Position numbers and translations under genes: made by a program
Shown: in pieces, positions 9,157-17,696 of the stretch
How positions within the stretch are numbered: position 1 is the stretch's first letter
Layout: the number at the start of each line of letters is the position of its first letter
The notes under the pieces: model-generated
Database searches by the model: none
Told to the model about the DNA's origin: nothing
Seen by the model: only the letters and a program-made list of their open reading frames with translations
Source: an uncultured Bacteroidales bacterium
Lineage (GTDB): Bacteria > Bacteroidota > Bacteroidia > Bacteroidales > Paludibacteraceae
Reading direction: 5' to 3'
NCBI GenBank assembly: GCA_900321005.1
Contig: ONUF01000003.1
Location: forward strand, 1 to 64,000
DNA length: 64,000 nt

Positions 9157-9716
9157 AATCGCATATCGTTGACATATGTGTCGGCGTCGGCCTTGATCAC
9201 ATACTCAGGTTTTGTATTGATAAATTTGGGTTCTTTCATCTTGAGTGTCGAGGTCTTTTTGCCCTCTTTGATCTCGACGGAAAGGGGCATCAGGTCGCTA
9301 TTGCGCACGCGCAGCACGAAGCGGTTAATACCAATCGATTGGTCTTTCGGCGTAAGCGTGACGATAGTCTGCGCACCGTCGGAAGTGGTGCGTTCGGTTA
9401 CGTTACAAACCGGCACGAGCGCCTTCGCGTAGAGGAGCGGATTCGTCTCGACGAGTTCCTGGTCGGTAGGGTTACTGAGCGTCAGTTCGTCGGTATCGCC
9501 CGAGTACATGTACATCGTCTTGCCGTCATAGGCGGCATCAACGCTGAACATCGAGAGACGGAAACAGTTGCCGCTCATGGTGATCGTTCCGGGATAGTTC
9601 ATCGGCGCGTTCACTTCTTCGGCTACCGTGACAGTGAAATCCGACTGCAAGGTCTTCGTCTCAAGGTTCGAAAGGAAAGTCGAGAGAACCGTTAATATCG
9701 TTAGTAAGATTTTCAT
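9153..9716 (-). CDS. lolA: LolA-like outer membrane lipoprotein carrier protein
   Basis: A 187-residue protein with a signal-peptide-like N terminus (MKILLTILTVLSTFLSN) and a LolA-type pattern of short beta strands: SDFTVTVAEE, PGTITMSGNCFRL, AAYDGKTMYMYSGDTDELTL, NRFVLRVRN and PLSVEIKEG. LolA ferries lipoproteins through the periplasm to the outer membrane. No mature lipobox cysteine follows the signal sequence. It overlaps both ftsK (upstream) and trxB (downstream) by 4 nt. The ftsK-lolA neighbourhood is common in Bacteroidota and supports the assignment, which rests on fold pattern more than on sharp motifs. Confidence 0.8.
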   Translation of the reverse strand: MKILLTILTVLSTFLSNLETKTLQSDFTVTVAEEVNAPMNYPGTITMSGNCFRLSMFSVDAAYDGKTMYMYSGDTDELTLSNPTDQELVETNPLLYAKALVPVCNVTERTTSDGAQTIVTLTPKDQSIGINRFVLRVRNSDLMPLSVEIKEGKKTSTLKMKEPKFINTKPEYVIKADADTYVNDMRL

Positions 9717-12256
9717 TTGACGCCTAATTCTTCAAGCAGTTTGTCGAGTTGGTCGAGGTCGGTGATGAGTACATCGCGGCCCTTCGGTCCTTTGTTGGGT
9801 CCGACGATGCCGGCGGCCTCGAGTTGGTCGGACAGTTTACCGGCGCGGTTATAGCCTATCTCGAAAGCTCGCTGCAGACGCGAGGTCGAACCTTCCTGCT
9901 TCGTTACTACGTAACGGGCTACATCCGCGAACATCGGATCGAGTCGTTTCATATCCACGCTGCCCGGTGCGAGTGCTTCGCCTTCACCACCTTCGCCGAC
10001 ATATTCCGGCAACTGGTACGGTTCGGTATAGCGCTGCTGTTTAGCGATATGCTTGACGATCTCATCCACTTCGGGCGTATCCACAAAGGCGCATTGTACA
10101 CGAGTGATGGTCGCATTGCCCGCATAGAGTGAGTCGCCGCGACCGATGAGTTGCTCCGCGCCCTTGGCATCGAGGACGGTGCGCGAGTCAATGACGGACT
10201 GCGTACGCAGGGCTATACGGGTCGGGATGTTCGCTTTGATGACACCCGTGACGATATTCACCGACGGACGCTGGGTAGCGAGGATCATATGCATGCCGAC
10301 GGCACGGGCCTTCTGGGTGATACGCGCAATAGGCGTCTCGACTTGTTTGCCGGCCTGCATGATGAAATCGCCGTACTCGTCGATGATGATGACGATATAA
10401 GGCAGGAATTGGTGGTGCAGGCTGTCCGCCACGAGTTTATTGGGGTTGAGACGGCGACGCACGAACTTATCATTGTAGTCCTCGAGGTTGCGCACACCGG
10501 CATCCATGAGCAGTTTGTAACGGTTCTCCATCTCGATGACGAGGGAGTTGAGCGTGTTGATGACGCGGTCGCAGTCAGTAATGACGATCTGCTCGGGGTC
10601 TGTCTCCGGCATCGCCGCGAGGTAATGCTTGAGGAGCGGTTTGTACGGCGCGAATTCCACCATCTTCGGGTCCACCATGACGAGTTTGAGTTCCGCCGGG
10701 TGTTTCTTATAGAGGAGCGAGGTGATGATGGCATTGATGGCGACGGACTTACCCGTTCCCGTAGCACCGGCTACGAGGAGGTGCGGGGTCTTGGCGAGGT
10801 CGAACATAAAGACCTCGTTGGTGATCGTACGACCGTACGCTACCGGCAGTTTCATCTTCGACTCTTCCTGGAAGCGCTTGGACGCGATGACGGAGTGCAT
10901 GGAGACGACTTGCGGCTTCTCATTCGGCACCTCGATACCGATGGTTCCTTTACCCGGCATCGGCGCGATGATACGGATTCCCGTAGCGGAGAGCGACATC
11001 ATGATATCGTTCTCGAGGGCTTGGATCTTCGCTACGCGAATACCGGCCTTCGGCACTATCTCATAGAGCGTGACGGTAGGTCCGACGGTGGCCTTGATGG
11101 AATCTATCTCGATGCCGTAGTTGCGGAGGGTGGTCACAATACGCGCACCATTCGCACGTTGTTCCTCTTCGTTGATGACCGGCGCGGCCTCATTGTCATA
11201 GACCTTGAGAAGATTGAGCGAAGGGAACTTAAAGAACTCGAGGTCTTTGCGCGGGTCGTACGGACCGAGTTTCTCGAGAATCTTATCGGGGTCCTTGTCG
11301 TAGAGTTTGTCTTCGATGACATCCTCAATTTTCAAGTCCGGGTCATCCGTTTTTTCTTCTTCGGCCGGCTCTTCTATGGGCAGCGGGGCATCACCGAGCG
11401 GTTCATCTTCGTCATCGAGGACGGGGAGAGGCTCGTCTGTCGCTTCGGGTTCTTCCTGAATCGGATCAATCGTGAATGTGACCTCATCGTCACTTGCCGG
11501 ATTTTCCGGCGTTTCCGGAGATTCCGGTACAGGGATGTCGAGGGTGATTTCGTCGGTAGGTTCCGGATTTTCCGGTTTAGGCTTGCGCGTGAAGAGGTTC
11601 TTGCACCATGCGCCGAAGGCCTTACAGCGGTCGATGAAGCGCGGGTCGGAGACGATGAGGAAGATGACCATCGAGAAGACAAGAATCAACACGATACCGG
11701 TGATTTGCACATAGCTTGTCAGCCATTTAGCAGCCCAAGCGCCGAACTGTCCGCCCCATAAAAAGACACCGAGATGCACCATTTGTTGGGCAAAGCCCAA
11801 GGTGATGGATCCCCAAAGCACGAGGAAGACCGTGCAACAGAAGAGTTTGATAGCCGGGATATCGCGGAACACATGCATGATACGCAAGCCGTAGATACCA
11901 ATCATCAGGATGAGCAGCAAGCTGGAGAAGCCGAAACTGCCGTTTATCAGGAAATGCGCCAAATCGGCTCCGGGGAGACCTAACATATTCCGGACGGTCT
12001 CGCGATTCGCTATGCGCTCCGCGCGGCTCAAAGACAAGATATCCTGGTCATACGCACCGGTGAAAAGAAAACTGACATATGCAAGCAATGCGAAGATGGC
12101 GAACATGAGCAACAACACGCCGATCACCATTCGCACGCGGCGGTCCGCAAAGAAAGCACGGATTGCCTGCAGACCACTGAGTTTCTCCACCCGAATGGCT
12201 CTTTCTTCCGGCTGATCCGGCAAAATATCCCTTGATTTAATTGTGTGTCTGGGCAT
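9713..12256 (-). CDS. ftsK: DNA translocase FtsK
   Basis: An 847-residue septum-located ATPase that pumps chromosomal DNA at division. N-terminal part: four to five hydrophobic segments (about residues 38-215). Then a long acidic, Pro/Glu-rich linker (about 225-330). The motor domain has Walker A GATGTGKSVAIN, Walker B IVIIIDEYGDF and the ATQRPSVNIVTG segment. The C-terminal winged-helix gamma domain (YNRAGKLSDQLEAAGIVGPN) recognises polarity sequences. A TACTTTTGCA box lies about 20 nt upstream of the start. It is the first gene of ftsK-lolA-trxB and perhaps sdhCAB. Confidence 0.96.
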   Translation of the reverse strand: MPRHTIKSRDILPDQPEERAIRVEKLSGLQAIRAFFADRRVRMVIGVLLLMFAIFALLAYVSFLFTGAYDQDILSLSRAERIANRETVRNMLGLPGADLAHFLINGSFGFSSLLLILMIGIYGLRIMHVFRDIPAIKLFCCTVFLVLWGSITLGFAQQMVHLGVFLWGGQFGAWAAKWLTSYVQITGIVLILVFSMVIFLIVSDPRFIDRCKAFGAWCKNLFTRKPKPENPEPTDEITLDIPVPESPETPENPASDDEVTFTIDPIQEEPEATDEPLPVLDDEDEPLGDAPLPIEEPAEEEKTDDPDLKIEDVIEDKLYDKDPDKILEKLGPYDPRKDLEFFKFPSLNLLKVYDNEAAPVINEEEQRANGARIVTTLRNYGIEIDSIKATVGPTVTLYEIVPKAGIRVAKIQALENDIMMSLSATGIRIIAPMPGKGTIGIEVPNEKPQVVSMHSVIASKRFQEESKMKLPVAYGRTITNEVFMFDLAKTPHLLVAGATGTGKSVAINAIITSLLYKKHPAELKLVMVDPKMVEFAPYKPLLKHYLAAMPETDPEQIVITDCDRVINTLNSLVIEMENRYKLLMDAGVRNLEDYNDKFVRRRLNPNKLVADSLHHQFLPYIVIIIDEYGDFIMQAGKQVETPIARITQKARAVGMHMILATQRPSVNIVTGVIKANIPTRIALRTQSVIDSRTVLDAKGAEQLIGRGDSLYAGNATITRVQCAFVDTPEVDEIVKHIAKQQRYTEPYQLPEYVGEGGEGEALAPGSVDMKRLDPMFADVARYVVTKQEGSTSRLQRAFEIGYNRAGKLSDQLEAAGIVGPNKGPKGRDVLITDLDQLDKLLEELGVK

Positions 12257-12274
12257 AATACGTCAAAATTAGCA

Positions 12275-12284
12275 TGCAAAAGTA
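12275..12284 (-). promoter_or_regulatory. -7 element of the ftsK promoter
   Basis: The minus strand reads TACTTTTGCA about 20 nt before the ftsK ATG. No clear TTTG -33 element is found at the right distance, because that place is occupied by a TTGAATG-type repeat. Confidence 0.6.
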
Positions 12285-12290
12285 CTAATA

Positions 12291-12322
12291 AATGTTGAAT
12301 GTTGAAAATTGAATGTTGAAAG
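12291..12322. repeat. TTGAATG-type repeat between ftsK and rseC
   Basis: Imperfect units AATGTTG, AATGTTGAAAATTG and AATGTTGAAAG occupy the divergent gap between the ftsK and rseC promoters. The units match those in the sdhC leader at 8185-8214. Confidence 0.75.
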
Positions 12323-12375
12323 TTTTGTGTTTTTTTACCGAAAAACGCATTTTTTTAACAAAAAGTTCGCGCGCA

Positions 12376-12409
12376 CTTGCGTATATGAAAAATTATTCGT
12401 ACCTTTGCA
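12376..12409 (+). promoter_or_regulatory. Promoter for rseC-rnf
   Basis: TACCTTTGCA at 12400-12409 is a very good -7 box; a weaker TTGCG at about 12377 lies at -33 distance. It should start the rseC transcript and, unless another promoter lies in the 12.84-12.97 kb gap, the Rnf genes too. Confidence 0.7.
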
Positions 12410-12417
12410 CGCTTTTT

Positions 12418-12837
12418 ATGTTTATGGATGAACTGATTCGACATACAGGAGTGGTACTGAGCGTGAGCGGCGAGATGGCGCACGTGGAGATTATTCAGAC
12501 CAGTGCATGTTCGGCATGCAAGGCCAAGTCGATGTGTATGTCGGCCGAGAGCCAGCAGAAAGAGATGGACGTGGTGATGTTGGAGAAGTTGCAGCCGGGC
12601 GATCAGGTAGAGGTGGAGGTTCGCGAGCGTTTGGCATGGAAAGCGGTGTTGCTCGCATACATTTTGCCTTTTGTAGTGATGATGGGTATCATCGCCGTGC
12701 TGGATTTCACGACCGAATGGAGCGAAGCCGTTGTCGGCACACTCTCGCTCTGCGGAATAGCGCTGTATTACATCGGGTTGAGTGTGTTTAAGCATCGGCT
12801 GCAGACACAGTTTACTTTTACGGCCCGAAAGGTATAA
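12418..12837 (+). CDS. rseC: RseC/MucC-family membrane protein with redox-cysteine cluster
   Basis: A protein of about 139 residues (start at 12418 or the in-frame ATG at 12424). The N-terminal half has the cysteine pattern SACSACKAKSMC of the RseC/SoxR-reducing-system family; the C-terminal half has two membrane helices (VLLAYILPFVVMMGIIAVL and a following VVGTLSLCGIALYYIG). In Bacteroidota and gammaproteobacteria this family is encoded beside Rnf and is thought to assist the complex or a linked redox signal. The gene lies 139 nt upstream of rnfB. The frame is open further upstream, but those codons overlap the promoter. Confidence 0.85.
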   Translation: MFMDELIRHTGVVLSVSGEMAHVEIIQTSACSACKAKSMCMSAESQQKEMDVVMLEKLQPGDQVEVEVRERLAWKAVLLAYILPFVVMMGIIAVLDFTTEWSEAVVGTLSLCGIALYYIGLSVFKHRLQTQFTFTARKV

Positions 12838-12896
12838 ATTCAAAATCACGGGATAATATATAAAATATATTATAGGTATGGGTAGGATACGATATA

Positions 12897-12939
12897 CCCC
12901 CGATGTAACCCCGAGATGACCCCGATGTAACCCCGAATG
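12897..12939. repeat. CCCCGATGTAA-type repeat between rseC and rnfB
   Basis: Four imperfect units of ACCCCGATGTA / ACCCCGAGATG, period about 11-12 nt, lie in the 139-nt gap. It is G+C richer than the other arrays but built the same way. Confidence 0.75.
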
Positions 12940-12976
12940 AGATAGCAAACAATAACAACTTAAAATAACAAACAAC

Positions 12977-13399
12977 ATGAATCTGATTCTTATTTCTATG
13001 GGAGTTTTGGGTGTGACAGGATTGGTAGCCGCCGTGCTGCTGTATGTTGTCAGCCAAATCTTCAAAGTGGAAGAAGATCCGCGCATTGACTTGGTGGTGG
13101 CCGTACTGCCCGGAGCCAACTGCGGCGGATGCGGATTTGCCGGTTGCCGGAACTTCGCGGAAGCGTGTGTGAAGGCGGGCGGTACCGATGGTCTGGCCTG
13201 CCCTGTGGGCGGCGAACCGACGATGGAGGATGTGAAGCGAATCCTGACGCCTTCGGATGCCGAAGAGGCTGCAGCGCCTGCTGCACAAGAAGGTGGAGAG
13301 AAGAAGGGCTTTGATCCGGTCATCGCTGCTAAGATTAAGGCTTTGGCTACGCCCAAAGCATCGTTCCCTAATTCTATTTTAATGGCGCAGAAGTTATGA
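12977..13399 (+). CDS. rnfB: Rnf complex subunit B, truncated: only membrane anchor and one Fe-S domain
   Basis: RnfB normally takes electrons from ferredoxin and has about 270-300 residues: a membrane helix, a [4Fe-4S] domain and then two or more ferredoxin-type modules. This one has 140 residues. It keeps the N-terminal helix (LISMGVLGVTGLVAAVLLYV) and the first cluster domain (Cys49, Cys52, Cys57 in NCGGCGFAGC and Cys75 in LACPVGG). It then runs into an Ala/Glu/Lys-rich tail (residues about 92-140) with no further cysteine. Its stop overlaps the rnfC start (ATGA), so no ferredoxin-domain DNA remains between the genes: this is a deletion, not a frameshift. The rest of the operon looks intact. 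Confidence 0.9.
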   Translation: MNLILISMGVLGVTGLVAAVLLYVVSQIFKVEEDPRIDLVVAVLPGANCGGCGFAGCRNFAEACVKAGGTDGLACPVGGEPTMEDVKRILTPSDAEEAAAPAAQEGGEKKGFDPVIAAKIKALATPKASFPNSILMAQKL

Positions 13400-14748
13400 G
13401 AACATTTAAGATAGGCGGAGTTCATCCGCAGGACAACAAACAATTCTCTGCTCACCAGCCGATTACAGAGTGCCCGCTGCCCAAGCAAGCGATTATTCCG
13501 CTGGTACAACACATCGGTGCGCCGGCGCAGGCTGTAGTAGAAGTTGGAGCAAAAGTGAAAGTAGGCGAGTTGCTGGCTAAGGCCGGTGGATTCGTAAGTG
13601 CGAACATCTGTTCGCCGGTTAGCGGAACGGTGACGAAGATCGACCAGGCTACCGATGCGTGGGGTGCACCGATGCAGTGCATCTTCATCGACGTAGAAGG
13701 TGACGAGTGGTTACCGGAGATTGACCGCAAGCCGGACTTGGTTCGTCAGTGCACGTTAGAGCCGAAGGCGATCATCGACAAGATCGCCGCAGCCGGTATC
13801 GTAGGTCTGGGTGGCGCATGTTTCCCGACCCACGTGAAGTTACTGCCGCCTCCGGGCAAGAAAGCCGAAGTGCTGATTGTCAACGGCGTAGAGTGCGAGC
13901 CGTACCTGACTTGCGACCACCAGTTGATGCTGGAGCACGGCGAAGAGATCATCATCGGTATTGAGATCCTGAAGAAAGCGCTTGGCGTACAACGCGCGAT
14001 CATCGGCATCGAGAACAACAAGAAAGATGCGATTGAGCACATGCGTACGCTGGCACAGAGCAAGTTAGGTATCGAGGTGATGCCGCTTAAGTTGCGCTAC
14101 CCGCAAGGTGGTGAGAAACAACTCATCGACGCTTGTATCGGTCGTCAGGTTCCGAGTGGTGCCCTGCCTATCGAGGTAGGTGCGGTAGTGGACAATGTGG
14201 CTACGATCTTCGCTGTCTATGAGGCCGTTCAGAAGAACAAACCGCTCATCAGCCGCGTGATGACTGTGACGGGCAAGCATGTAGCGAAACCGGGTAACTA
14301 CTCCGTTCGTTTCGGTACGCCGATTGACGAGGTGATTGCACTGGCGGGTGGCGTTCCTGCTCACACGGGTAAGATTATCGGCGGCGGTCCGATGATGGGT
14401 CGCGCGATGGATCATACTGAAGGTATGCCGGCTAACAAGCGTCTGAGCGGACTGCTCTTCCTCGACGAGAAAGAGAGTGTTCGTGCGGAGGAAGAGAACT
14501 GTATCCGCTGCGGAAAGTGCGTACAGGCCTGCCCGATGGGTCTGGAGCCGTACCTGTTGCAGCGCTTGAGTCAACTCGAGATGTGGGATGAGTGCGAGAA
14601 GCACGATGTGATGGATTGTATCGACTGCGGTTGCTGCGTCTATACATGTCCGGCTCATCGTCGCCTGCTCGACGGTATCCGTCCTGCGAAAGCAAAAGTA
14701 GGCAGTATTTTGCGGGAAAGAGCAGCAGCTGCTCAAGCCGCAAAATAA
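13396..14748 (+). CDS. rnfC: Rnf complex subunit C (NADH-binding, Fe-S)
   Basis: A 450-residue peripheral subunit that carries the NADH/FMN site and two [4Fe-4S] clusters. The N-terminal barrel-sandwich part (GGVHPQDNKQFSAHQPI) precedes the Nqo1-like fold (GIVGLGGACFPTHVKL, NGVECEPYLTCDH). The C-terminal ferredoxin part has NCIRCGKCVQACP and DCIDCGCCVYTCP. Length and motifs are normal, in contrast to the shortened RnfB. The gap to rnfD contains a TTGGTAA-type repeat. Confidence 0.95.
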   Translation: MRTFKIGGVHPQDNKQFSAHQPITECPLPKQAIIPLVQHIGAPAQAVVEVGAKVKVGELLAKAGGFVSANICSPVSGTVTKIDQATDAWGAPMQCIFIDVEGDEWLPEIDRKPDLVRQCTLEPKAIIDKIAAAGIVGLGGACFPTHVKLLPPPGKKAEVLIVNGVECEPYLTCDHQLMLEHGEEIIIGIEILKKALGVQRAIIGIENNKKDAIEHMRTLAQSKLGIEVMPLKLRYPQGGEKQLIDACIGRQVPSGALPIEVGAVVDNVATIFAVYEAVQKNKPLISRVMTVTGKHVAKPGNYSVRFGTPIDEVIALAGGVPAHTGKIIGGGPMMGRAMDHTEGMPANKRLSGLLFLDEKESVRAEEENCIRCGKCVQACPMGLEPYLLQRLSQLEMWDECEKHDVMDCIDCGCCVYTCPAHRRLLDGIRPAKAKVGSILRERAAAAQAAK

Positions 14749-14779
14749 TTGGTAATTGGTAATTTGTAATTTGAAATTT
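14748..14779. repeat. TTGGTAA/TTTGTAA repeat between rnfC and rnfD
   Basis: Units ATTGGTA, ATTGGTA, ATTTGTA and ATTTGAA fill nearly the whole 39-nt gap between rnfC and rnfD. Confidence 0.75.
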
Positions 14780-14787
14780 AAAAAGAT

Positions 14788-15777
14788 ATGAGCAATTTCA
14801 TTACTTCTCCGGCTCCTCACATCCATGGCGGTGACAGCATACGCAAGAACATGCTTCTTGTGATTCTCGCGCTGCTTCCTGCTTATGTGGTTTCCGTGAT
14901 TGAGTTCGGTTGGGGAGCACTGATCACAGCAGCTATCAGCGTAGCGGCTTGTGTGCTGACCGAATGGCTTGTCGGTCGTTTTGTGCTCAAAGAGAAACGT
15001 CAGACCATCGGCGACCTCTCGGCTGTCTTGACGGGTCTGCTTCTCGCTTTCAACCTGCCGTCGAGTATCGACTGGTGGATTGTGATCATCGGTGCGGTTG
15101 TCGCTATCGGTGTAGGAAAGATGACCTTTGGCGGTTTAGGACAGAACCCGTTCAACCCCGCTTTGGTAGGTCGTGTATTCCTGTTGATTTCCTTCCCGGC
15201 ACAAATGACTACATGGCCGCTGGCGAAGGGTTTTGAGACGAGTTATCTGGATGCAGAGACGGGTGCTACCCCGCTCTATTACCTCAAGCACATGGCGAAG
15301 ACCGGTGACCTGAGTGTGATGGAGAACCTGCCGGCACTGCGTGACGCCTTCTTAGGCGCGATGGGCGGTTCGCTCGGCGAGGTTTGCGCGTTGGCACTGA
15401 TCATCGGTGGTCTGTTCCTGATCTGCACACGTGTCATCACATGGCATATCCCGGTAAGTATTATCGCTACCGTAGCACTCTTCGCTTGGATCGGTACACC
15501 GGCCGGCATGGAGAGCAGCCAATATGTAGCATACCAGTTGCTGAGCGGTGGTTTGATGCTCGGTGCGTTTTTCATGGCTACAGATTATGTGACGAGCCCG
15601 ATGACGGCATGGGGAAAGATCATCTTCGGTATCGGTATCGGCTTCATCATGATGGTGATTCGTACCTGGGGTGCTTATCCTGAAGGTATGTCGTTCGCTA
15701 TCCTGATTATGAACGCGTGCGTTCCATTGTTGAACAAGATTCGTCCGCAACGTTTCGGCGAGCCTAAAAAGAAATAA
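14788..15777 (+). CDS. rnfD: Rnf complex subunit D
   Basis: A 329-residue membrane subunit of the NqrB/RnfD family with about nine or ten helices, part of the ion-translocating core. Family landmarks are SPAPHIHGGDSIRKNM at the N terminus and the loop before the TM region containing GGLGQNPFNPALVGR. The covalent-FMN segment is seen as DAETGATPLYYLK. Overall length is normal. It is followed 11 nt later by rnfG. Confidence 0.94.
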   Translation: MSNFITSPAPHIHGGDSIRKNMLLVILALLPAYVVSVIEFGWGALITAAISVAACVLTEWLVGRFVLKEKRQTIGDLSAVLTGLLLAFNLPSSIDWWIVIIGAVVAIGVGKMTFGGLGQNPFNPALVGRVFLLISFPAQMTTWPLAKGFETSYLDAETGATPLYYLKHMAKTGDLSVMENLPALRDAFLGAMGGSLGEVCALALIIGGLFLICTRVITWHIPVSIIATVALFAWIGTPAGMESSQYVAYQLLSGGLMLGAFFMATDYVTSPMTAWGKIIFGIGIGFIMMVIRTWGAYPEGMSFAILIMNACVPLLNKIRPQRFGEPKKK

Positions 15778-15788
15778 GGAGGACAGCT

Positions 15789-16382
15789 ATGGAAAAGTTA
15801 CAGAGTTCATTTAAGAATATGGCGCTGAGCCTGACCATCATCTCGATGGTGGCTGCGGGTGCGCTGGCAGGTGTGTACATGCTGACGCTCGGCAATATCG
15901 AAGCGCAGAAGAAAGCAAAACAAGAGGCTGCCAAACTGGCGGTGCTGGACGGACATGAAGACGGTGTCGCTATCGAGACGTCTGTGGACGGTTTCGGCGG
16001 TCCGTTCCGTGTGATGGTTGGTTTCGATGCTGACGGAAATATCTTGGGTTACGAGGTTCTCGAGCATCAAGAAACTCCGGGTCTGGGTTCGCATATTGAG
16101 CATTGGTTCAAGAACGCGGACAAGCCGAATCAGAACATCATCGGTCGCAAGGCTGACGGCAAGTTTGCAGTAAGCAAAGACGGCGGTGAGATAGACGCCA
16201 TCACAGCTGCAACGATCTCTTCGCGCGCCTTCCTCAAAGCTATAAATCAGGCTTATGCGGAGTTCAAGGGCGGCGATGTGGAAGCACACACGGGTGCCAG
16301 CCAACTGCAAGCAGTTGACTCAACTGTGGTGGTTGAAGAAGAAGTAATCATTGTAGAAGAAACGGAGGTAAGTCATGAGTAA
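15789..16382 (+). CDS. rnfG: Rnf complex subunit G (FMN-binding)
   Basis: A 197-residue subunit with one N-terminal membrane helix (LTIISMVAAGALAGVYML) and a periplasmic FMN-binding domain. The flavin attachment segment reads DAITAATISSRAF, with Ala in place of the commoner Gly before the AT pair but the acceptor Thr kept; PGLGSHIE is also typical. A strong Shine-Dalgarno sequence (AAGGAGG at 15776-15782) precedes the start, which is unusual in Bacteroidota. The C-terminal 20 residues are very Val/Glu-rich. The end overlaps rnfE by 8 nt. Confidence 0.94.
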   Translation: MEKLQSSFKNMALSLTIISMVAAGALAGVYMLTLGNIEAQKKAKQEAAKLAVLDGHEDGVAIETSVDGFGGPFRVMVGFDADGNILGYEVLEHQETPGLGSHIEHWFKNADKPNQNIIGRKADGKFAVSKDGGEIDAITAATISSRAFLKAINQAYAEFKGGDVEAHTGASQLQAVDSTVVVEEEVIIVEETEVSHE

Positions 16383-16962
16383 CGCATTAAAAACATTGAC
16401 CAACGGTCTTCTGAAAGAGAACCCGACGTTTGTGTTGGTTCTCGGTATGTGTCCGACGCTGGCAACGACAACCAGCGCCATCAACGGTATGTCCATGGGT
16501 CTGGCGACGATGTTCGTGCTTATTTGCTCGAATATTGTGATCTCGCTCTTGAAGAATCTCATTCCGGACAAAGTTCGTATCCCGGCGTTCATCGTGGTCA
16601 TCGCTACCTTCGTGACGCTGGTTCAACTGGTGATGCAGGCATATGTGCCGGCTATCTATGACGTGCTGGGTCTGTTCATTCCGTTGATCGTAGTAAACTG
16701 TATCGTTCTCGGCCGTGCGGAAGCTTTCGCAGCAAAGAACAGCGTTGGCCTCAGCGCTCTCGACGGAATCGGCATGGGTCTTGGATTTACCTGCGCACTG
16801 ACGATCCTCGGCGCGATTCGTGAATTACTCGGAACGGGTGCTTGCTTCGGCTTCCGCCTCTTCCCGGACAACTACGGCGCATTGGTATTCGTTCTTGCTC
16901 CGGGTGCGTTCATCGCCCTGGCATATTTAATGGTCATTATTAACAAATTGCAAAAGAAATAA
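16375..16962 (+). CDS. rnfE: Rnf complex subunit E
   Basis: A 195-residue integral membrane subunit, homologous to RnfA and NqrD/E, with six helices. Family segments are ENPTFVLVLGMCPTLATT near the N terminus and IPLIVVNCIVLGRAEAFAA in the middle; a conserved membrane cysteine in each is thought to bind the shared [2Fe-2S] centre with RnfA. It starts inside the end of rnfG and is followed 2 nt later by rnfA. Confidence 0.95.
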   Translation: MSNALKTLTNGLLKENPTFVLVLGMCPTLATTTSAINGMSMGLATMFVLICSNIVISLLKNLIPDKVRIPAFIVVIATFVTLVQLVMQAYVPAIYDVLGLFIPLIVVNCIVLGRAEAFAAKNSVGLSALDGIGMGLGFTCALTILGAIRELLGTGACFGFRLFPDNYGALVFVLAPGAFIALAYLMVIINKLQKK

Positions 16963-16964
16963 TT

Positions 16965-17558
16965 ATGGTATACTTCTTGATTTTTATCTCTGCGATATTT
17001 GTTAATAATATCGTATTGAGCCAGTTCTTGGGCATCTGCCCGTTCCTGGGAGTAAGTAAGAAAATCGACACCGCGATGGGTATGAGCGCAGCGGTTATCT
17101 TCGTGCTCACGCTCGCTACGGTTGTAACATATTTGTTACAAATGTTGCTGGTGAAATGGGGCATCGAGTTCTTGCAGACCATTCTTTTCATCCTCATCAT
17201 CGCTGCCCTCGTGCAGATGATTGAGATCATGCTGAAGAAGGTCAGTCCGGCACTGTATCAGGCGCTGGGTGTATTCCTGCCGCTGATCACCACCAACTGC
17301 TGTATTCTCGGTGTGGCAATTCTCGTAGCTAACGGCACGGAGAAATTACCGATGGGCGCAGAGCACGGAATGCTGACCGGCACGCTGTTTGCGTTCGCGA
17401 CGGCGCTGGGCTTCGGTCTCGCACTCATCCTCTTCGCAGGTATCCGCGAGCAACTCGCTTTGGCGAAAGTGCCTGAAGCAATGAAAGGTACGCCTATTGC
17501 CCTGTTGACTGCCGGCCTTCTGGCTATGGCTTTCATGGGCTTTAGCGGCGTAGTATAA
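16965..17558 (+). CDS. rnfA: Rnf complex subunit A
   Basis: A 197-residue six-helix membrane subunit, pseudo-symmetric partner of RnfE. Family segments are NNIVLSQFLGICPFLGVS and FLPLITTNCCILGVAI, each with the conserved membrane cysteine. It closes the rnfBCDGEA cluster. The only structure between it and tRNA-Ala is a GC-rich hairpin without a T tract. Confidence 0.96.
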   Translation: MVYFLIFISAIFVNNIVLSQFLGICPFLGVSKKIDTAMGMSAAVIFVLTLATVVTYLLQMLLVKWGIEFLQTILFILIIAALVQMIEIMLKKVSPALYQALGVFLPLITTNCCILGVAILVANGTEKLPMGAEHGMLTGTLFAFATALGFGLALILFAGIREQLALAKVPEAMKGTPIALLTAGLLAMAFMGFSGVV

Positions 17559-17571
17559 TTATTTTATAGGA

Positions 17572-17599
17572 GCGCGCGTGTACATACGCACATGCGCGT
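17572..17599 (+). other. GC-rich hairpin between rnfA and tRNA-Ala
   Basis: GCGCGCGTG (17572-17580) can pair with CATGCGCGT (17591-17599), 9 bp with two G-U pairs. No T run follows, so it is not a classical terminator; it could mark a processing site ahead of the tRNA. Confidence 0.4.
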
Positions 17600-17605
17600 A
17601 CTATG

Positions 17606-17679
17606 GGGGTATTAGCTCATCTGGCTAGAGCGCAACACTGGCAGTGTTGAGGTGAGCGGTTCGAGTCCGCTATACTCCA
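17606..17679 (+). tRNA. tRNA-Ala (anticodon GGC)
   Basis: A full cloverleaf: acceptor GGGGTAT/ATACTCC (one G-U), D stem GCTC/GAGC, anticodon stem CAACA/TGTTG with loop CTGGCAG (anticodon GGC), T stem AGCGG/CCGCT with loop TTCGAGT, discriminator A. CCA is not encoded. The protease gene starts only 17 nt after its 3' end. Confidence 0.95.
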
Positions 17680-17696
17680 CGAAAAAACGAACAATC

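Noticed and set aside
10151..11761. 536-codon open frame opposite ftsK
   Set aside because: Shadow of a conserved gene; very Arg/Asp/Glu-rich, no family features.
13200..13399. Frameshift as the cause of the short RnfB
   Set aside because: There is no space for the missing ferredoxin modules: rnfC begins in the rnfB stop codon, and no cysteine-rich remnants occur in other frames between 13200 and 13396.
12355..13512. 385-codon minus-strand frame across rseC, the gap and rnfB
   Set aside because: It runs antisense through two recognised genes, their promoter and a repeat array; no start context and no motif.
17652..17696. Longer N terminus of the C10 protease
   Set aside because: These codons lie inside tRNA-Ala; the signal peptide begins at 17697.
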